64,000 nt of DNA, taken from NCBI RefSeq assembly GCF_046098205.1, contig NZ_JBJURJ010000007.1, positions 1 to 64,000 on the forward strand, given 5' to 3'. The stretch comes from Paenibacillus_AR mesotrionivorans. Lineage in GTDB: Bacteria > Bacillota > Bacilli > Paenibacillales > NBRC-103111. The notes under the pieces are model-generated. The model ran no database searches. It was not told where the DNA came from and saw only the letters and a program-made list of their open reading frames with translations. Position numbers and translations under genes: made by a program. Below are positions 6,953-15,706 of this stretch, piece after piece. The first letter of the stretch is position 1. Each line of letters opens with the position of its first letter.

Positions 6953-7954
6953 ATGCCTTTGGCACTGAAACGGATTGCTTTTTCATTAGGGCCGATTGAC
7001 GTACACTGGTACGGCATTATTTTGGGTACGGCGGCTCTGATCGGGCTGTATCTGGCCATTTACGAGGGGAAACGCTTCAAGATTATCCCCGATTTTTTTA
7101 TGGATGTTATTCTGCTGGGTGTGCCTTCCGCGATCATTGGTGCGCGGATTTATTACGTCGCCTTCAAGTGGGATGATTACAAGAACAACCTGATGGATGT
7201 GTTCGCTATCTGGGAGGGCGGCATCGCCATCTACGGGGCTTTAATCGGGGCGATTATTGCCGTCAGTATTTATTGCCGGAGGAAGGGATATTCCTTTATC
7301 CGGATTGCGGATATTTGTGCACCGTCCCTGATTGCAGGCCAGATGATCGGTCGCTGGGGGAACTTCATCAACCAGGAGGCCCATGGCGGGCCGGTTGCCG
7401 AATCCTTCCTGCGGGACAAGCTGTTTCTGCCGGATTTTATCGTGAACCAAATGAACATCGACGGGATTTTTTATCATCCCACCTTCCTGTATGAATCCTT
7501 GTGGAATCTGCTGGTATTGCTGATTCTGTTCTGGCTGCGGCGCAGGCCTTGGCTGAAGTCCGGTGAGCTCTTCGCCGGTTATTTCATCGGTTATTCGGTA
7601 GGGCGTTTCTTTATCGAAGGATTGCGCACCGACAGCCTTGCCTTTGATGGCCCGGCTTGGCTGCGTGCTTTGATGAACGGCCTGTGGTCGCCGATGCAGC
7701 TGTATTTTGAACCCGGAAGCATGGACTACGGCAACATCCGGACGTCTCAGGTGGTAGCGGTATTGCTTATCCTTGCGGCGATCGGCTACATCATTTTCCG
7801 GCGGAAGAAATATGGTACGGCGCTGCCGTATTACGCGGATCCCATTGTTTCCTCCAAGGCCGTTGAAGCGGCTCCCGCTGCTCAGGCACCGGCCAGCTCT
7901 GGCCGGCCAGCACCTGCCGAGGACAAAACAGCCCGGGAGGACAAGCATGTTTAA
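6953..7954 (+). CDS. lgt: Prolipoprotein diacylglyceryl transferase
   Basis: Integral membrane enzyme that moves a diacylglyceryl group from phosphatidylglycerol to the lipobox Cys of prolipoproteins. It presents several hydrophobic segments and the Lgt signature GRWGNFINQEAHGGP. At 333 residues it is longer than many Lgt proteins because of a C-terminal tail of about 45 residues, rich in Ala/Pro and charged, that is probably cytoplasmic and disordered. AAGGAG stands 7 bases before ATG 6953. Its stop overlaps the start of ppaX by 8 bases, so the two are translationally coupled. Two lipoproteins in this window (43193 and 55639) are natural substrates. Confidence 0.96.
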   Translation: MPLALKRIAFSLGPIDVHWYGIILGTAALIGLYLAIYEGKRFKIIPDFFMDVILLGVPSAIIGARIYYVAFKWDDYKNNLMDVFAIWEGGIAIYGALIGAIIAVSIYCRRKGYSFIRIADICAPSLIAGQMIGRWGNFINQEAHGGPVAESFLRDKLFLPDFIVNQMNIDGIFYHPTFLYESLWNLLVLLILFWLRRRPWLKSGELFAGYFIGYSVGRFFIEGLRTDSLAFDGPAWLRALMNGLWSPMQLYFEPGSMDYGNIRTSQVVAVLLILAAIGYIIFRRKKYGTALPYYADPIVSSKAVEAAPAAQAPASSGRPAPAEDKTAREDKHV

Positions 7955-8603
7955 GGCTGTTCTGTTTGATCTGGACGGAACCATATTGAACACCAATGAG
8001 CTGATTGTGGCCAGCTTCCTCCATACACTGGAGGGCGAAACACCCCGGGTTTATACCCGTGAGGATATTATCCGTAATTTCGGCCGTACGCTGGTGGACC
8101 AGATGCGGGAGTATACGGGGCTGCAGGATGTGGAGCGGTATATTGCGAAATACCGGGAATTCAACATCGAACGCCATGATGAGCTGATTATGGACTTTCC
8201 CTATGTGAAAGAAGTGCTGGAGGCATTACACGGAGCGGGACTGCGGCTCGGCGTGGTCACCAGTAAAATCCGCAGAACCTCGCTGATGGGATTGGAGCGT
8301 TTTGGACTGACGCCGTATCTGGAAGCGATCGTGACGGTGGAGGATGTGGTGGAGCCCAAGCCCCATGGGGAAGGGATTCTCAAGGCGGCAGCCCTGCTGG
8401 GTGTGAAGCCGGAGGAAACGCTGATGGTGGGTGACAGCCAGTATGATATTCTTGCGGCCAAACATGCGGGCACCCGTTCGGCGGGAGTGGCTTGGACGGC
8501 CAAGGGCGAGGATTATCTGTTGGGAATCGGACCGGACTATATGATCCGGGATATGCGGGAGCTCTTGGAGATTTGCAGTGTCAAAAGCGGGGGAGCGGAT
8601 TGA
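7947..8603 (+). CDS. ppaX: Pyrophosphatase PpaX (HAD family)
   Basis: HAD phosphatase that hydrolyses the pyrophosphate released by the phosphorylase reaction of HprK, hence its constant position beside hprK. 218 residues. Motif I is FDLDGTILNT with Asp8/Asp10; motif II lies in VVTSK; motif IV is MVGDSQYDILAA. The start is ATG 7947, inside the end of lgt, with GGGAGGA at 7936-7942. A longer frame that opens at 7773 is a shadow of lgt. The stop overlaps the TTG start of the next gene by four bases (TTGA). Confidence 0.93.
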   Translation: MFKAVLFDLDGTILNTNELIVASFLHTLEGETPRVYTREDIIRNFGRTLVDQMREYTGLQDVERYIAKYREFNIERHDELIMDFPYVKEVLEALHGAGLRLGVVTSKIRRTSLMGLERFGLTPYLEAIVTVEDVVEPKPHGEGILKAAALLGVKPEETLMVGDSQYDILAAKHAGTRSAGVAWTAKGEDYLLGIGPDYMIRDMRELLEICSVKSGGAD

Positions 8604-9106
8604 GAAAGCTGGAGCGGTATCCCACAGAAGGCCCTAATGCCTTGTGGCAGGTGTACAAAACGGTCAATCCCTTGAAGTCGGTGAAGAATTTCATCTTTAT
8701 CCAGCTGGCCCGGTATTGCCCGTATCTTCCTCTGAAAAATGCCATCTACCGCCGTATATTGGGGATGAAGGTGGGGAAGGAAACCTCCTTCGCCCTGATG
8801 GTGATGGTGGATGTGTTTTTTCCGGAGCGGATTTATGTGGGGGATAATTGTGTTATCGGGTACAATACCACCATTCTGGCTCATGAGTATCTGATCGACG
8901 AGTACCGTCTCGGCGATGTGCGGATCGGCAACCATGTGATGATCGGGGCCAACTGTACCATTCTGCCCGGTGTCACTATCGGGGACCGTGCAGTAGTGGC
9001 CGCGGGAGCGGTGGTGCACCGCAATGTGGCCCCGGGCAGCTTTGTGGCTGGCAATCCGCTGCAGGTGATCCGGCCTGGTGAGCCGGTGGAGGAGTTGGAG
9101 CAGTAG
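8600..9106 (+). CDS. Left-handed beta-helix acyltransferase, YvoF type
   Basis: Predicted cytoplasmic O-acetyltransferase of 168 residues with hexapeptide repeats (IYVGDNCVIGYNTTIL, VRIGNHVMIGANCTILPGV, TIGDRAVVAAGAVVHRNV). The ending FVAGNPLQVI is typical of maltose/serine acetyltransferase relatives. It corresponds by position to Bacillus subtilis yvoF. The start TTG 8600 overlaps the ppaX stop; GGGGGAG precedes it at 8588-8594. The acceptor is unknown. It is the last gene of the hprK cluster; a terminator follows at 9210. Confidence 0.85.
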   Translation: MRKLERYPTEGPNALWQVYKTVNPLKSVKNFIFIQLARYCPYLPLKNAIYRRILGMKVGKETSFALMVMVDVFFPERIYVGDNCVIGYNTTILAHEYLIDEYRLGDVRIGNHVMIGANCTILPGVTIGDRAVVAAGAVVHRNVAPGSFVAGNPLQVIRPGEPVEELEQ

Positions 9107-9209
9107 GCGGAGAAGCGAAGCCGCAGCGGCCAGCCTTCAGACTGTTTGCCGTGTGGGAAGGACACAGATCCTGCAGAGCCCCGAGGGATATAGCTGGCTT
9201 TATTGAGGA

Positions 9210-9240
9210 AGCAGGCGCTAATGCCTGCTTTTTGTGTTTT
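9210..9240 (+). terminator. Terminator of the hprK-lgt-ppaX-acyltransferase cluster
   Basis: AGCAGGC (9210-9216) pairs with GCCTGCT (9223-9229), followed by TTTTTGTGTTTTTTT. The rest of 9107-9473 holds only this, the his promoter and an untranslated leader. I see no T-box. Confidence 0.88.
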
Positions 9241-9281
9241 TTTGGCGGGAGGGTAAAGCAGGGGAAAATGGGCAGAAAGCA

Positions 9282-9310
9282 TTGACGCAGCCGGAACGAG
9301 GTGGTATAGT
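9282..9310 (+). promoter_or_regulatory. Sigma-A promoter of the histidine operon
   Basis: TTGACG (9282-9287) and TATAGT (9305-9310) are separated by exactly 17 bases. The leader to hisZ is about 155 bases. It contains a weak CTTTA/TAAAG stem near 9324-9355 but no His-codon leader peptide or T-box that I can recognise. Confidence 0.8.
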
Positions 9311-9473
9311 TACGACTAAACTCTTTACTTTGGTAGCATGGTAACACACTAAAGCGTTTTGGGTATAGGTCAGGCTGGAATGATTTTGGCCATGTGATAG
9401 AATAGGCTTATGTGCTTGTACAAGATATCGGAAGCTGCAGGAAGAAGGGCAGGCTTTCGGCGTGAGGTGAAGG

Positions 9474-10664
9474 ATGGTGTCCAAACCGAAAGGGTTTGAA
9501 AAGCCGACCGGCGTGAAGGACTACCTGCCGGGGGCGGCTGCCAGATTAAGAAGGATTGAATCCAGAGTGCTGGAGTGTATGGAAAAATGGGGCTACACCC
9601 AGATCATCACACCTACACTGGAGTTCTACGATACAGTGGGTGTCGCCAGCTCCACGGAAGACAAGAAGATGTTTAAGCTGCTGGACCAGAATGGCAGAAC
9701 CCTGGTGCTGCGACCGGATATTACAGCGCCCATCGCCCGGGTGGTGGCATCCCTGATGAAGGAGGAGACCCTTCCTGTCCGGCTGTCGTACCATGCCAAT
9801 GTATTCCGGGCCTTCGAGGAGGAGGCGGGCCGGGAATCGGAGTTTTTCCAGACGGGTGCGGAGCTGGTCGGCGATCCTTCTCCTGAGGCGGATGCAGAGG
9901 TTATTGCGTTGGCTATCGCCTCTCTGCAGGCGGCGGGTGTAGACAGCTTTAAGATGGCCCTAGGGCATACGGGCTTCCTGAATGGGCTATTCCATGAAAC
10001 CCTGTGCGATGGGGAGGAAAAGCAAAAAGCGCTGAAGGAATGCCTCCTGAACCGGGACTATGTGGGCTACCGCCAGCAGCTGAAGGGCTTCGGCTTGGCG
10101 CCGGCGGTTGAGAAGGAGCTGGAGGCGATCCTTAGGCTGCGGGGCGGGGAGGAAATCTGCGAGCAGGCTTCAGGCATTACCGAGAATCCGTTGGCTAGGG
10201 AATCCTTGGACCATTTATGCCGGGTATACGAGGTGCTGAAGGCGTATGGCGTCAGTGATCATGTGCTGATCGATCTGACCATGATTGGGGATTTTTCGTA
10301 TTATACCGGCATGACCTTCGAAGGATATGCAGCCAATCTGGGCTTTCCCGTGGTCAGCGGGGGGCGGTATGACAATCTGCTCCGCCAGTTCGGACGGGAG
10401 GCGCCGGCTACAGGCTTTGCCTTGAAGACGACAAGAATTCTGGAGGCAGTCCGTGAGCTGCCGGAGGAGACCCGCAGGCTTCTGGTGCTGTACAGCGAGG
10501 AGCGCCGCCGCGAGGGATTGGCGAAGGCCGCTGAGCTGCGGGCCGCTCCCCGGGTGCAGGTGGAGACGCGGTGTGTGGCGGAGGCTCCTTCGCTTGAGAA
10601 GGATGCGGACGGTTATATCCGTGTAAACGGCAGTGTGTACCGGGACGTGATCGCCCTGGTGTAG
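9474..10664 (+). CDS. hisZ: ATP phosphoribosyltransferase regulatory subunit
   Basis: HisRS-like paralogue without aminoacylation function that activates the short form of HisG. 396 residues, the expected length. It resembles the class II synthetase core: GVKDYLPG at the start, motif-2-like RLSYHANVFRAFEEE, and later YYTGMTFEGYAANLGFPVVS with GGRYDNLL. The anticodon-binding domain of real HisRS is lacking. GAGGTGA precedes ATG 9474, with GTG 9477 an alternative. It is first in the operon hisZ-G-D-B-H-A-F-I, the order of Bacillus. Confidence 0.95.
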   Translation: MVSKPKGFEKPTGVKDYLPGAAARLRRIESRVLECMEKWGYTQIITPTLEFYDTVGVASSTEDKKMFKLLDQNGRTLVLRPDITAPIARVVASLMKEETLPVRLSYHANVFRAFEEEAGRESEFFQTGAELVGDPSPEADAEVIALAIASLQAAGVDSFKMALGHTGFLNGLFHETLCDGEEKQKALKECLLNRDYVGYRQQLKGFGLAPAVEKELEAILRLRGGEEICEQASGITENPLARESLDHLCRVYEVLKAYGVSDHVLIDLTMIGDFSYYTGMTFEGYAANLGFPVVSGGRYDNLLRQFGREAPATGFALKTTRILEAVRELPEETRRLLVLYSEERRREGLAKAAELRAAPRVQVETRCVAEAPSLEKDADGYIRVNGSVYRDVIALV

Positions 10665-10737
10665 GACGGGGAGGGACGAAGCCCGGACGGGGGCATAGTT
10701 GCTCCGGATAGATGCATGTATAGGAGGAAAACAGCCG

Positions 10738-11418
10738 ATGCTTACGACGCAGGCTTCCCATAAGGAAAACACGAAGGAACTGCTCAAAATTGCCATGCCC
10801 AAGGGCAGGATTAACCGCCCGGCCATCAAGCTGTTTCAGGAAGCGGGTTTTGCGGTGCCGGATGATCTGGAGGACTCCCGCAAGCTGATTATTACTGTGC
10901 CGGATGCGGCGTTGGAATTTATAATGGCGAAGCCGGTGGATGTGGCCACCTATGTGGAATACGGCGCAGCGGACATCGGCATTGTGGGCAAGGATGTGCT
11001 GATGGAGGATAACCGCGATGTGTATGAGCTCCTGGACCTGGGTATAGCCCGCTGCCGGATGTCGGTGATCGGGCTGCCGGACTGGAAGCCTGCCATTAAT
11101 CTGAAGGTAGCTACCAAATACCCCAATGTGGCCTCCCAATATTTCCGGGAGCGGGGCCAGCAGGTGAATGTGATTAAGCTGAACGGCTCCATCGAGCTGG
11201 CACCCCTGATCGGGCTGGCCGACCGGATTGTGGATATGGTGGAGACCGGGGCGACCATCGTGGAGAACGGGCTGGTGGAGATGGAGCAGATTTTCTCCAT
11301 TACCAGCCGGCTGATTGCCAACCGGGTCAGCTACCGGATGAAGAATGAACGGATTCAGGATCTGTGCGACCGGCTGCAGGAGGTTATTACCGGCCGGGAG
11401 ACGGTGCAGGTGAAATAG
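10738..11418 (+). CDS. hisG: ATP phosphoribosyltransferase, short form
   Basis: Catalyses the first step of histidine synthesis, ATP + PRPP to phosphoribosyl-ATP. 226 residues, the short HisG form that lacks the C-terminal allosteric domain and needs HisZ, which is encoded just upstream. Motifs include IAMPKGRI, YGAADIGIVGKDVL and the PRPP-binding stretch VDMVETGATIVENGL. The start is ATG 10738 with AGGAGG at 10722-10727. The gap to hisD contains the two-hairpin repeat at 11441-11506. Confidence 0.96.
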   Translation: MLTTQASHKENTKELLKIAMPKGRINRPAIKLFQEAGFAVPDDLEDSRKLIITVPDAALEFIMAKPVDVATYVEYGAADIGIVGKDVLMEDNRDVYELLDLGIARCRMSVIGLPDWKPAINLKVATKYPNVASQYFRERGQQVNVIKLNGSIELAPLIGLADRIVDMVETGATIVENGLVEMEQIFSITSRLIANRVSYRMKNERIQDLCDRLQEVITGRETVQVK

Positions 11419-11440
11419 AGGACAGCGATGAAAAGATTCC

Positions 11441-11506
11441 CTCAAATTGGCTTGCCAATTTCGAGGCTTCCATAACTTATCCGGCCTGTGGCTCGGACCA
11501 AGTTAT
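11441..11506 (+). repeat. Two-hairpin structured repeat, copy 1
   Basis: Hairpin 1: AAATTGGC (11444-11451) with GCCAATTT (11454-11461). Hairpin 2: ATAACTT (11472-11478) with AAGTTAT (11500-11506), enclosing ATCCGGCC and GGCTCGGA. A related element lies before yvcK at 50742-50863, where both stems have different bases but still pair. It sits between hisG and hisD, just ahead of the hisD ribosome site. Confidence 0.65.
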
Positions 11507-11528
11507 TACAGAGGGGGAGGAAACACAT

Positions 11529-12824
11529 ATGGCAGTGGTGCGGGTTATGCCGGCGGCGGAATTTGCCATCAGCCGGGAGGTGGAGTATGGCTCGCCGGAG
11601 CAGAATGAGGCGGCGAAGGCCATTATTGAAGCGGTGCGGATGGAAGGGGATGCTGCCCTGCGCCGGTACTCGGAGGAGTTCGACCGGACGAAGGTGGAGA
11701 GCTTCCGGCTGACGGAAGACGAGATCGAAGGGGCATACGACCAGGTGGAGCCGGAGTTTGTGGAGGCCATCCGGGCGGCGGCAGTGCGCATCCGCGCTTT
11801 CCACGAGAAGCAGAAGCGGGAAACCTGGATGGACCTGCAGCCGGACGGCACCATGCTGGGGCAGGTGTACCGGCCCTTGAAGCGGGTAGGGCTGTATGTG
11901 CCCGGCGGCAAGGCCGCTTATCCGTCCTCCGTGCTGATGAATGCCATTCCAGCCCTGGTGGCCGGAGTGCCGGAGATTGCCATTGTGACGCCGCCTGCCA
12001 CCGCAGGGGTGGAGGGCGTCAATCCGTATATACTCGTTGCCGCCGCAGAAGCAGGCGTGAAGGAGATTTACCGGGTGGGCGGCGCCCAGGCGGTAGCAGC
12101 CTTAGCTTACGGCACGGAGCAGGTTCCCGCCGTGGACAAGATTGTGGGGCCAGGCAATATCTATGTGGCCCTGGCTAAACGATATGTATACGGCGTGGTG
12201 GACATTGACAGCATCGCCGGTCCCAGCGAGATTATTGTGCTGGCGGACGATACCGCCGATCCGGCTTATGTGGCGGCGGACCTGCTGTCCCAGGCGGAGC
12301 ATGACGAGATGGCCTCAGCCGTGCTGGTCACACCGTCGGCAGCATTGGCCCAGGCGGTAGCGGCAGAGCTGGAAAGCCAGCTGGCGCTGCTGCCCCGGCG
12401 GGAAATTGCCGGCCAATCCCTGGCCGATTACGGCGCCATCCTCACAGTGAATTCGCTGGAGGAGGGCATTGCGGTGGTAAACCGGATGGCCCCGGAGCAT
12501 CTGGAGGTTATTGTGGAGGAGCCATTCCGCTACTTGGGTAAAATCGAGAATGCGGGAGCTATTTTCCTGGGTCCGTACAGCTCGGAGTCGGTAGGGGATT
12601 ATTTTGCCGGACCGAACCACGTTCTGCCCACCAACGGAACAGCCCGGTTTTCCTCGGCGCTGTCGGTGGACGATTTTGTGAAGAAATCCAGTGTGATCTA
12701 TTACAGCAAGGAAGCCTTGCTGCGGGATGCACCGCAGATTTCTGCATTGGCACGGTTTGAGGGGCTTCAGGCACACGCCCGTGCAGTGGAAATTCGGGTG
12801 GAAAAGGAGGGCGGACAAGGATGA
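11529..12824 (+). CDS. hisD: Histidinol dehydrogenase
   Basis: Zinc enzyme that oxidises histidinol to histidine in two NAD-dependent steps, the last steps of the pathway. 431 residues, normal length. Visible motifs: RVGLYVPGGKAAYPSSVLM, YRVGGAQAVAALAYGT, VGPGNIYVALAKRYVYG, GPSEIIVLAD, the catalytic region NRMAPEHLEV, and GPNHVLPTNGTARF. The start is ATG 11529 with GGGGGAGG at 11513-11520; the frame is open further upstream, but that part overlaps hisG and the repeat. The ATGA overlap with hisB indicates translational coupling. Confidence 0.97.
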   Translation: MAVVRVMPAAEFAISREVEYGSPEQNEAAKAIIEAVRMEGDAALRRYSEEFDRTKVESFRLTEDEIEGAYDQVEPEFVEAIRAAAVRIRAFHEKQKRETWMDLQPDGTMLGQVYRPLKRVGLYVPGGKAAYPSSVLMNAIPALVAGVPEIAIVTPPATAGVEGVNPYILVAAAEAGVKEIYRVGGAQAVAALAYGTEQVPAVDKIVGPGNIYVALAKRYVYGVVDIDSIAGPSEIIVLADDTADPAYVAADLLSQAEHDEMASAVLVTPSAALAQAVAAELESQLALLPRREIAGQSLADYGAILTVNSLEEGIAVVNRMAPEHLEVIVEEPFRYLGKIENAGAIFLGPYSSESVGDYFAGPNHVLPTNGTARFSSALSVDDFVKKSSVIYYSKEALLRDAPQISALARFEGLQAHARAVEIRVEKEGGQG

Positions 12825-13462
12825 CAGATGCATTCACGGGAAATCCCGCAGGAAACGAAGACGGGATTCTGACAGCCGGGCGTACAGCCTTCGTGGCCCG
12901 CAAAACCAATGAGACGGATATTGAGCTCAGCTTCGGCATTGACGGCAACGGAACCTCGGTGATTGAGACGAAGGTGCCGTTTCTCGACCATATGCTGGAT
13001 CTGTTCACCAAACACGGCCAGTTTAACCTGAAGGTGCAGGCGGACGGTGACGTGTATATTGACGACCACCACACGGTGGAGGATATCGGGATTTGTTTGG
13101 GGCAATGTCTGCGTGAGGCGTTGGGAGACAAACGGGGCATCAAGCGTTACTCCAGCGTGTTCATTCCCATGGATGAAGCGCTGGCCCAGGTGGTTATCGA
13201 CATCAGCAACCGGCCCCACTTCGAATACCGGGCGGAGTATCCGTCCCAGATGGTCGGTACCTTTTCCACAGAAATGGTGCATGAATTCTTGTGGAAGCTG
13301 GCGCTGGAGGCGCGGATAACGCTGCATGTAATTGTCCACTACGGGAAGAACACCCACCATATGATTGAGGCGGTGTTTAAGGCCTTGGGCCGGGCGTTGG
13401 ACGAAGCCACCTCCATCGATCCCCGGGTGCAGGGAGTGCCCTCCACGAAGGGGGTTCTGTAG
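12821..13462 (+). CDS. hisB: Imidazoleglycerol-phosphate dehydratase
   Basis: Manganese enzyme that dehydrates imidazoleglycerol phosphate; monofunctional, without the phosphatase domain of enteric HisB. 213 residues, with about 20 extra N-terminal residues compared with the usual start near ARKTNETDIEL. Metal-binding repeats are FLDHMLDLFTKHG, DDHHTVEDIGI, and KNTHHMIEAVFKALGRAL. The start ATG 12821 overlaps the hisD stop. It is followed two bases later by hisH. Confidence 0.96.
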   Translation: MTDAFTGNPAGNEDGILTAGRTAFVARKTNETDIELSFGIDGNGTSVIETKVPFLDHMLDLFTKHGQFNLKVQADGDVYIDDHHTVEDIGICLGQCLREALGDKRGIKRYSSVFIPMDEALAQVVIDISNRPHFEYRAEYPSQMVGTFSTEMVHEFLWKLALEARITLHVIVHYGKNTHHMIEAVFKALGRALDEATSIDPRVQGVPSTKGVL

Positions 13463-13464
13463 CC

Positions 13465-14073
13465 GTGATCGCTATTATCGATTATGGTATGGGCAACCTC
13501 CACAGTGTGCAAAAAGCGGTGGAGCGTCTTGGGTATGAGGCGCTGGTGACGTCCCGGGAGGAGGAGATTCTGGCCGCAGACGGGGCCATTCTTCCGGGTG
13601 TAGGCGCCTTCGGCGATGCCATGCAGTTCTTAAACGAAACCGGCCTTGGGCAGGTGGCGGTACGGTATGCGGCAAGCGGCAAGCCTCTGCTGGGCATCTG
13701 CTTGGGCATGCAGCTCTTGTTCTCCTCCAGCGAGGAGCACGGACAGCATGAGGGGCTGGGGCTTTTGCCCGGCAAGGTCGTACGGATCGTCGGGGACTTC
13801 AAGGTGCCCCATATGGGCTGGAACCGGCTTAGCTTCAAGCAGCCGTCACCGCTGTTGGAGGGGGTTACGGAGGGGCATGCCTATTTTGTCCACTCGTACA
13901 AGGTATTGCCGGAGCGTGAGCAGGACCTCTTGGCGGATACGGATTATTACGGTCCGGTGACGGCGGTAGTGGGCCGGGACAATGTGTATGGAACCCAGTT
14001 CCACCCGGAAAAAAGCGGAGAGCTGGGCATGCGGCTTCTGGAGAATTTCCTGAAGCTCACCGTCCGGGGATAA
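13465..14073 (+). CDS. hisH: Imidazole glycerol phosphate synthase, glutaminase subunit
   Basis: Class I glutamine amidotransferase that supplies ammonia to HisF. 202 residues. The nucleophile is Cys79 in GICLGMQLLF; the His/Glu of the triad are in TQFHPEKSGE. The start is GTG 13465, two bases after the hisB stop, so translation is probably coupled. Confidence 0.96.
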   Translation: MIAIIDYGMGNLHSVQKAVERLGYEALVTSREEEILAADGAILPGVGAFGDAMQFLNETGLGQVAVRYAASGKPLLGICLGMQLLFSSSEEHGQHEGLGLLPGKVVRIVGDFKVPHMGWNRLSFKQPSPLLEGVTEGHAYFVHSYKVLPEREQDLLADTDYYGPVTAVVGRDNVYGTQFHPEKSGELGMRLLENFLKLTVRG

Positions 14074-14095
14074 CAGAAAGCGAGGAAATGCGGTC

Positions 14096-14827
14096 ATGTT
14101 TACTTTATATCCGGCAATCGATATCCGCGGCGGCAAGTGTGTCCGCCTGATTCAAGGGGATTACAATCAGGAGACAGTCTATAACGATAGTCCGCTGAAG
14201 GCGGCATTGGCCTGGGCGGAGCAGGGGGGCAAGTGGATCCATCTGGTGGACCTGGACGGAGCCAAGGCGGGAGAGCCGGTGAACCATCAGCTGATCGGTG
14301 ACATCGCCCGCAGCGTGAAGGCTCCGGTACAAACCGGAGGCGGGCTGCGTACGGTGGAGAATGTGGAGCGGCTTCTGTCGCTGGGCGTCTCTCGGGTGAT
14401 TATCGGAACGGCAGCAATTGAGGACCGTCCGTTCGTGGAAGAGGTGTTACGGCGGTTCGGGGAGCAGGTAGCCATCGGTATCGATGCCCGGAACGGCTAC
14501 GTGGCCACCAGGGGCTGGCTGGAGACCTCCGAGGTGAAGGCGGAGGATCTGGCAGTGCAGCTGGCAGAGCTGGGAGCAAAGACGTTTATCTTCACGGACA
14601 TCTCCCGGGACGGCATGATGCAGGGGCCGAATGTGGAGGCCATCGTCCGGCTGGCTCAGGTATCCGGGCAGTCGGTGATTGCGTCCGGAGGCGTGAGCCG
14701 GTACGAGGATCTGGAGGCTTTGGCCGCTCATGCGGACAAGGGAGTAGCCGGCGCGATTATCGGCAAGGCGCTGTACACCGGCAGCATTGAGCTGGCGGAG
14801 GCGCACCGGCGTCTGGGGCTGGCGTAA
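14096..14827 (+). CDS. hisA: ProFAR isomerase
   Basis: TIM-barrel isomerase converting ProFAR to PRFAR. 243 residues. The catalytic Asp8 lies in YPAIDIRGGKCVRL and the second Asp in FTDISRDGM. Phosphate-binding loops VQTGGGLR and ASGGVSRYED are present. AGCGAGGAAAT precedes ATG 14096. It is followed by a 120-base gap with an inverted repeat before hisF. Confidence 0.96.
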   Translation: MFTLYPAIDIRGGKCVRLIQGDYNQETVYNDSPLKAALAWAEQGGKWIHLVDLDGAKAGEPVNHQLIGDIARSVKAPVQTGGGLRTVENVERLLSLGVSRVIIGTAAIEDRPFVEEVLRRFGEQVAIGIDARNGYVATRGWLETSEVKAEDLAVQLAELGAKTFIFTDISRDGMMQGPNVEAIVRLAQVSGQSVIASGGVSRYEDLEALAAHADKGVAGAIIGKALYTGSIELAEAHRRLGLA

Positions 14828-14901
14828 GGAACGCCGCAGTGGGACGGCTTGGCAGGAGCGGGATGCGCGCGGATTAACCGCCAGGTATCGCGTTCCTTCG
14901 A
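14826..14901 (+). repeat. Inverted repeat between hisA and hisF
   Basis: AAGGAACGC just at the hisA stop and GCGTTCCTT near 14893-14901 are perfect inverted arms that enclose about 57 GC-rich bases. The arms could close a structured intercistronic element. No gene fits in the gap. Confidence 0.45.
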
Positions 14902-14947
14902 GTGAAGTTCCGGAGAAAGAGGCGGCATGAGGAAAGGAGCGACGGCT

Positions 14948-15706
14948 ATGCTGGCAAAACGCATTATCCCCTGCCTGGATGTGAAGGACGGGCGGGTGGT
15001 TAAGGGAGTAAATTTCGTGAATCTGCGGGATGCCGGGGATCCGGTGGAGCTGGCGGCTATCTATGATCGGGAAGGCGCCGATGAGCTGGTGTTTCTGGAT
15101 ATATCCGCTTCTGTGGAAGGTCGCTCCACCATGGTGGAGGTGGTCCGCCAGACTGCGGGGGAGATTACCATTCCCTTCACCGTAGGCGGCGGCATCTCCA
15201 GCGTGGAGGATATGACCCGGCTTCTGCGGGCGGGTGCCGACAAAACCGGGATTAACACGGCGGCAGTGAAAAATCCGCAGCTGATCTCGGATGGAGCCCG
15301 GCGGTTCGGCTCTCAATGTATTGTGGTGGCCATAGATGCCCGGTTTAACCCAACGTGGGGCGAATGGGAGGTTTATATCCACGGTGGCCGCACCCCGACA
15401 GGCATTAAGGCGCTGGAGTGGGCCAGGAGGGTGGAGACTCTGGGGGCGGGAGAGATTCTCCTGACCAGCATGGATGCCGACGGCACCAAGGATGGCTTCG
15501 ACGTGAAGCTGACCCGGGCGGTGTCCGAAGCGGTAGGCATTCCCGTCATTGCCTCCGGAGGCGCCGGCAAAAAAGAGGATTTTTATGAGGTCTTCACGGC
15601 GGCCAAAGCGGATGCAGGTTTGGCGGCGACGATTTTTCACTATAAGGAACTGACCATACATGAAGTGAAGCAGGATTTGCGGGACAAAGGGGTAGAGGTG
15701 CGATGA
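14948..15706 (+). CDS. hisF: Imidazole glycerol phosphate synthase, cyclase subunit
   Basis: TIM-barrel partner of HisH that makes imidazoleglycerol phosphate and AICAR. 252 residues. The catalytic Asp11 is in IIPCLDVKDGRVVKGVNF and the second Asp is in VVAIDARF. The start is ATG 14948 with AAAGGAG 8 bases upstream; an in-frame ATG at 14927 would add seven residues and has a poorer site. The ATGA overlap with hisI shows coupling. Confidence 0.96.
   Translation: MLAKRIIPCLDVKDGRVVKGVNFVNLRDAGDPVELAAIYDREGADELVFLDISASVEGRSTMVEVVRQTAGEITIPFTVGGGISSVEDMTRLLRAGADKTGINTAAVKNPQLISDGARRFGSQCIVVAIDARFNPTWGEWEVYIHGGRTPTGIKALEWARRVETLGAGEILLTSMDADGTKDGFDVKLTRAVSEAVGIPVIASGGAGKKEDFYEVFTAAKADAGLAATIFHYKELTIHEVKQDLRDKGVEVR

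Noticed and set aside
9311..9473. Possible T-box or histidine leader peptide before hisZ
   Set aside because: I find no T-box core sequence and no run of His codons; only a weak stem near the promoter.
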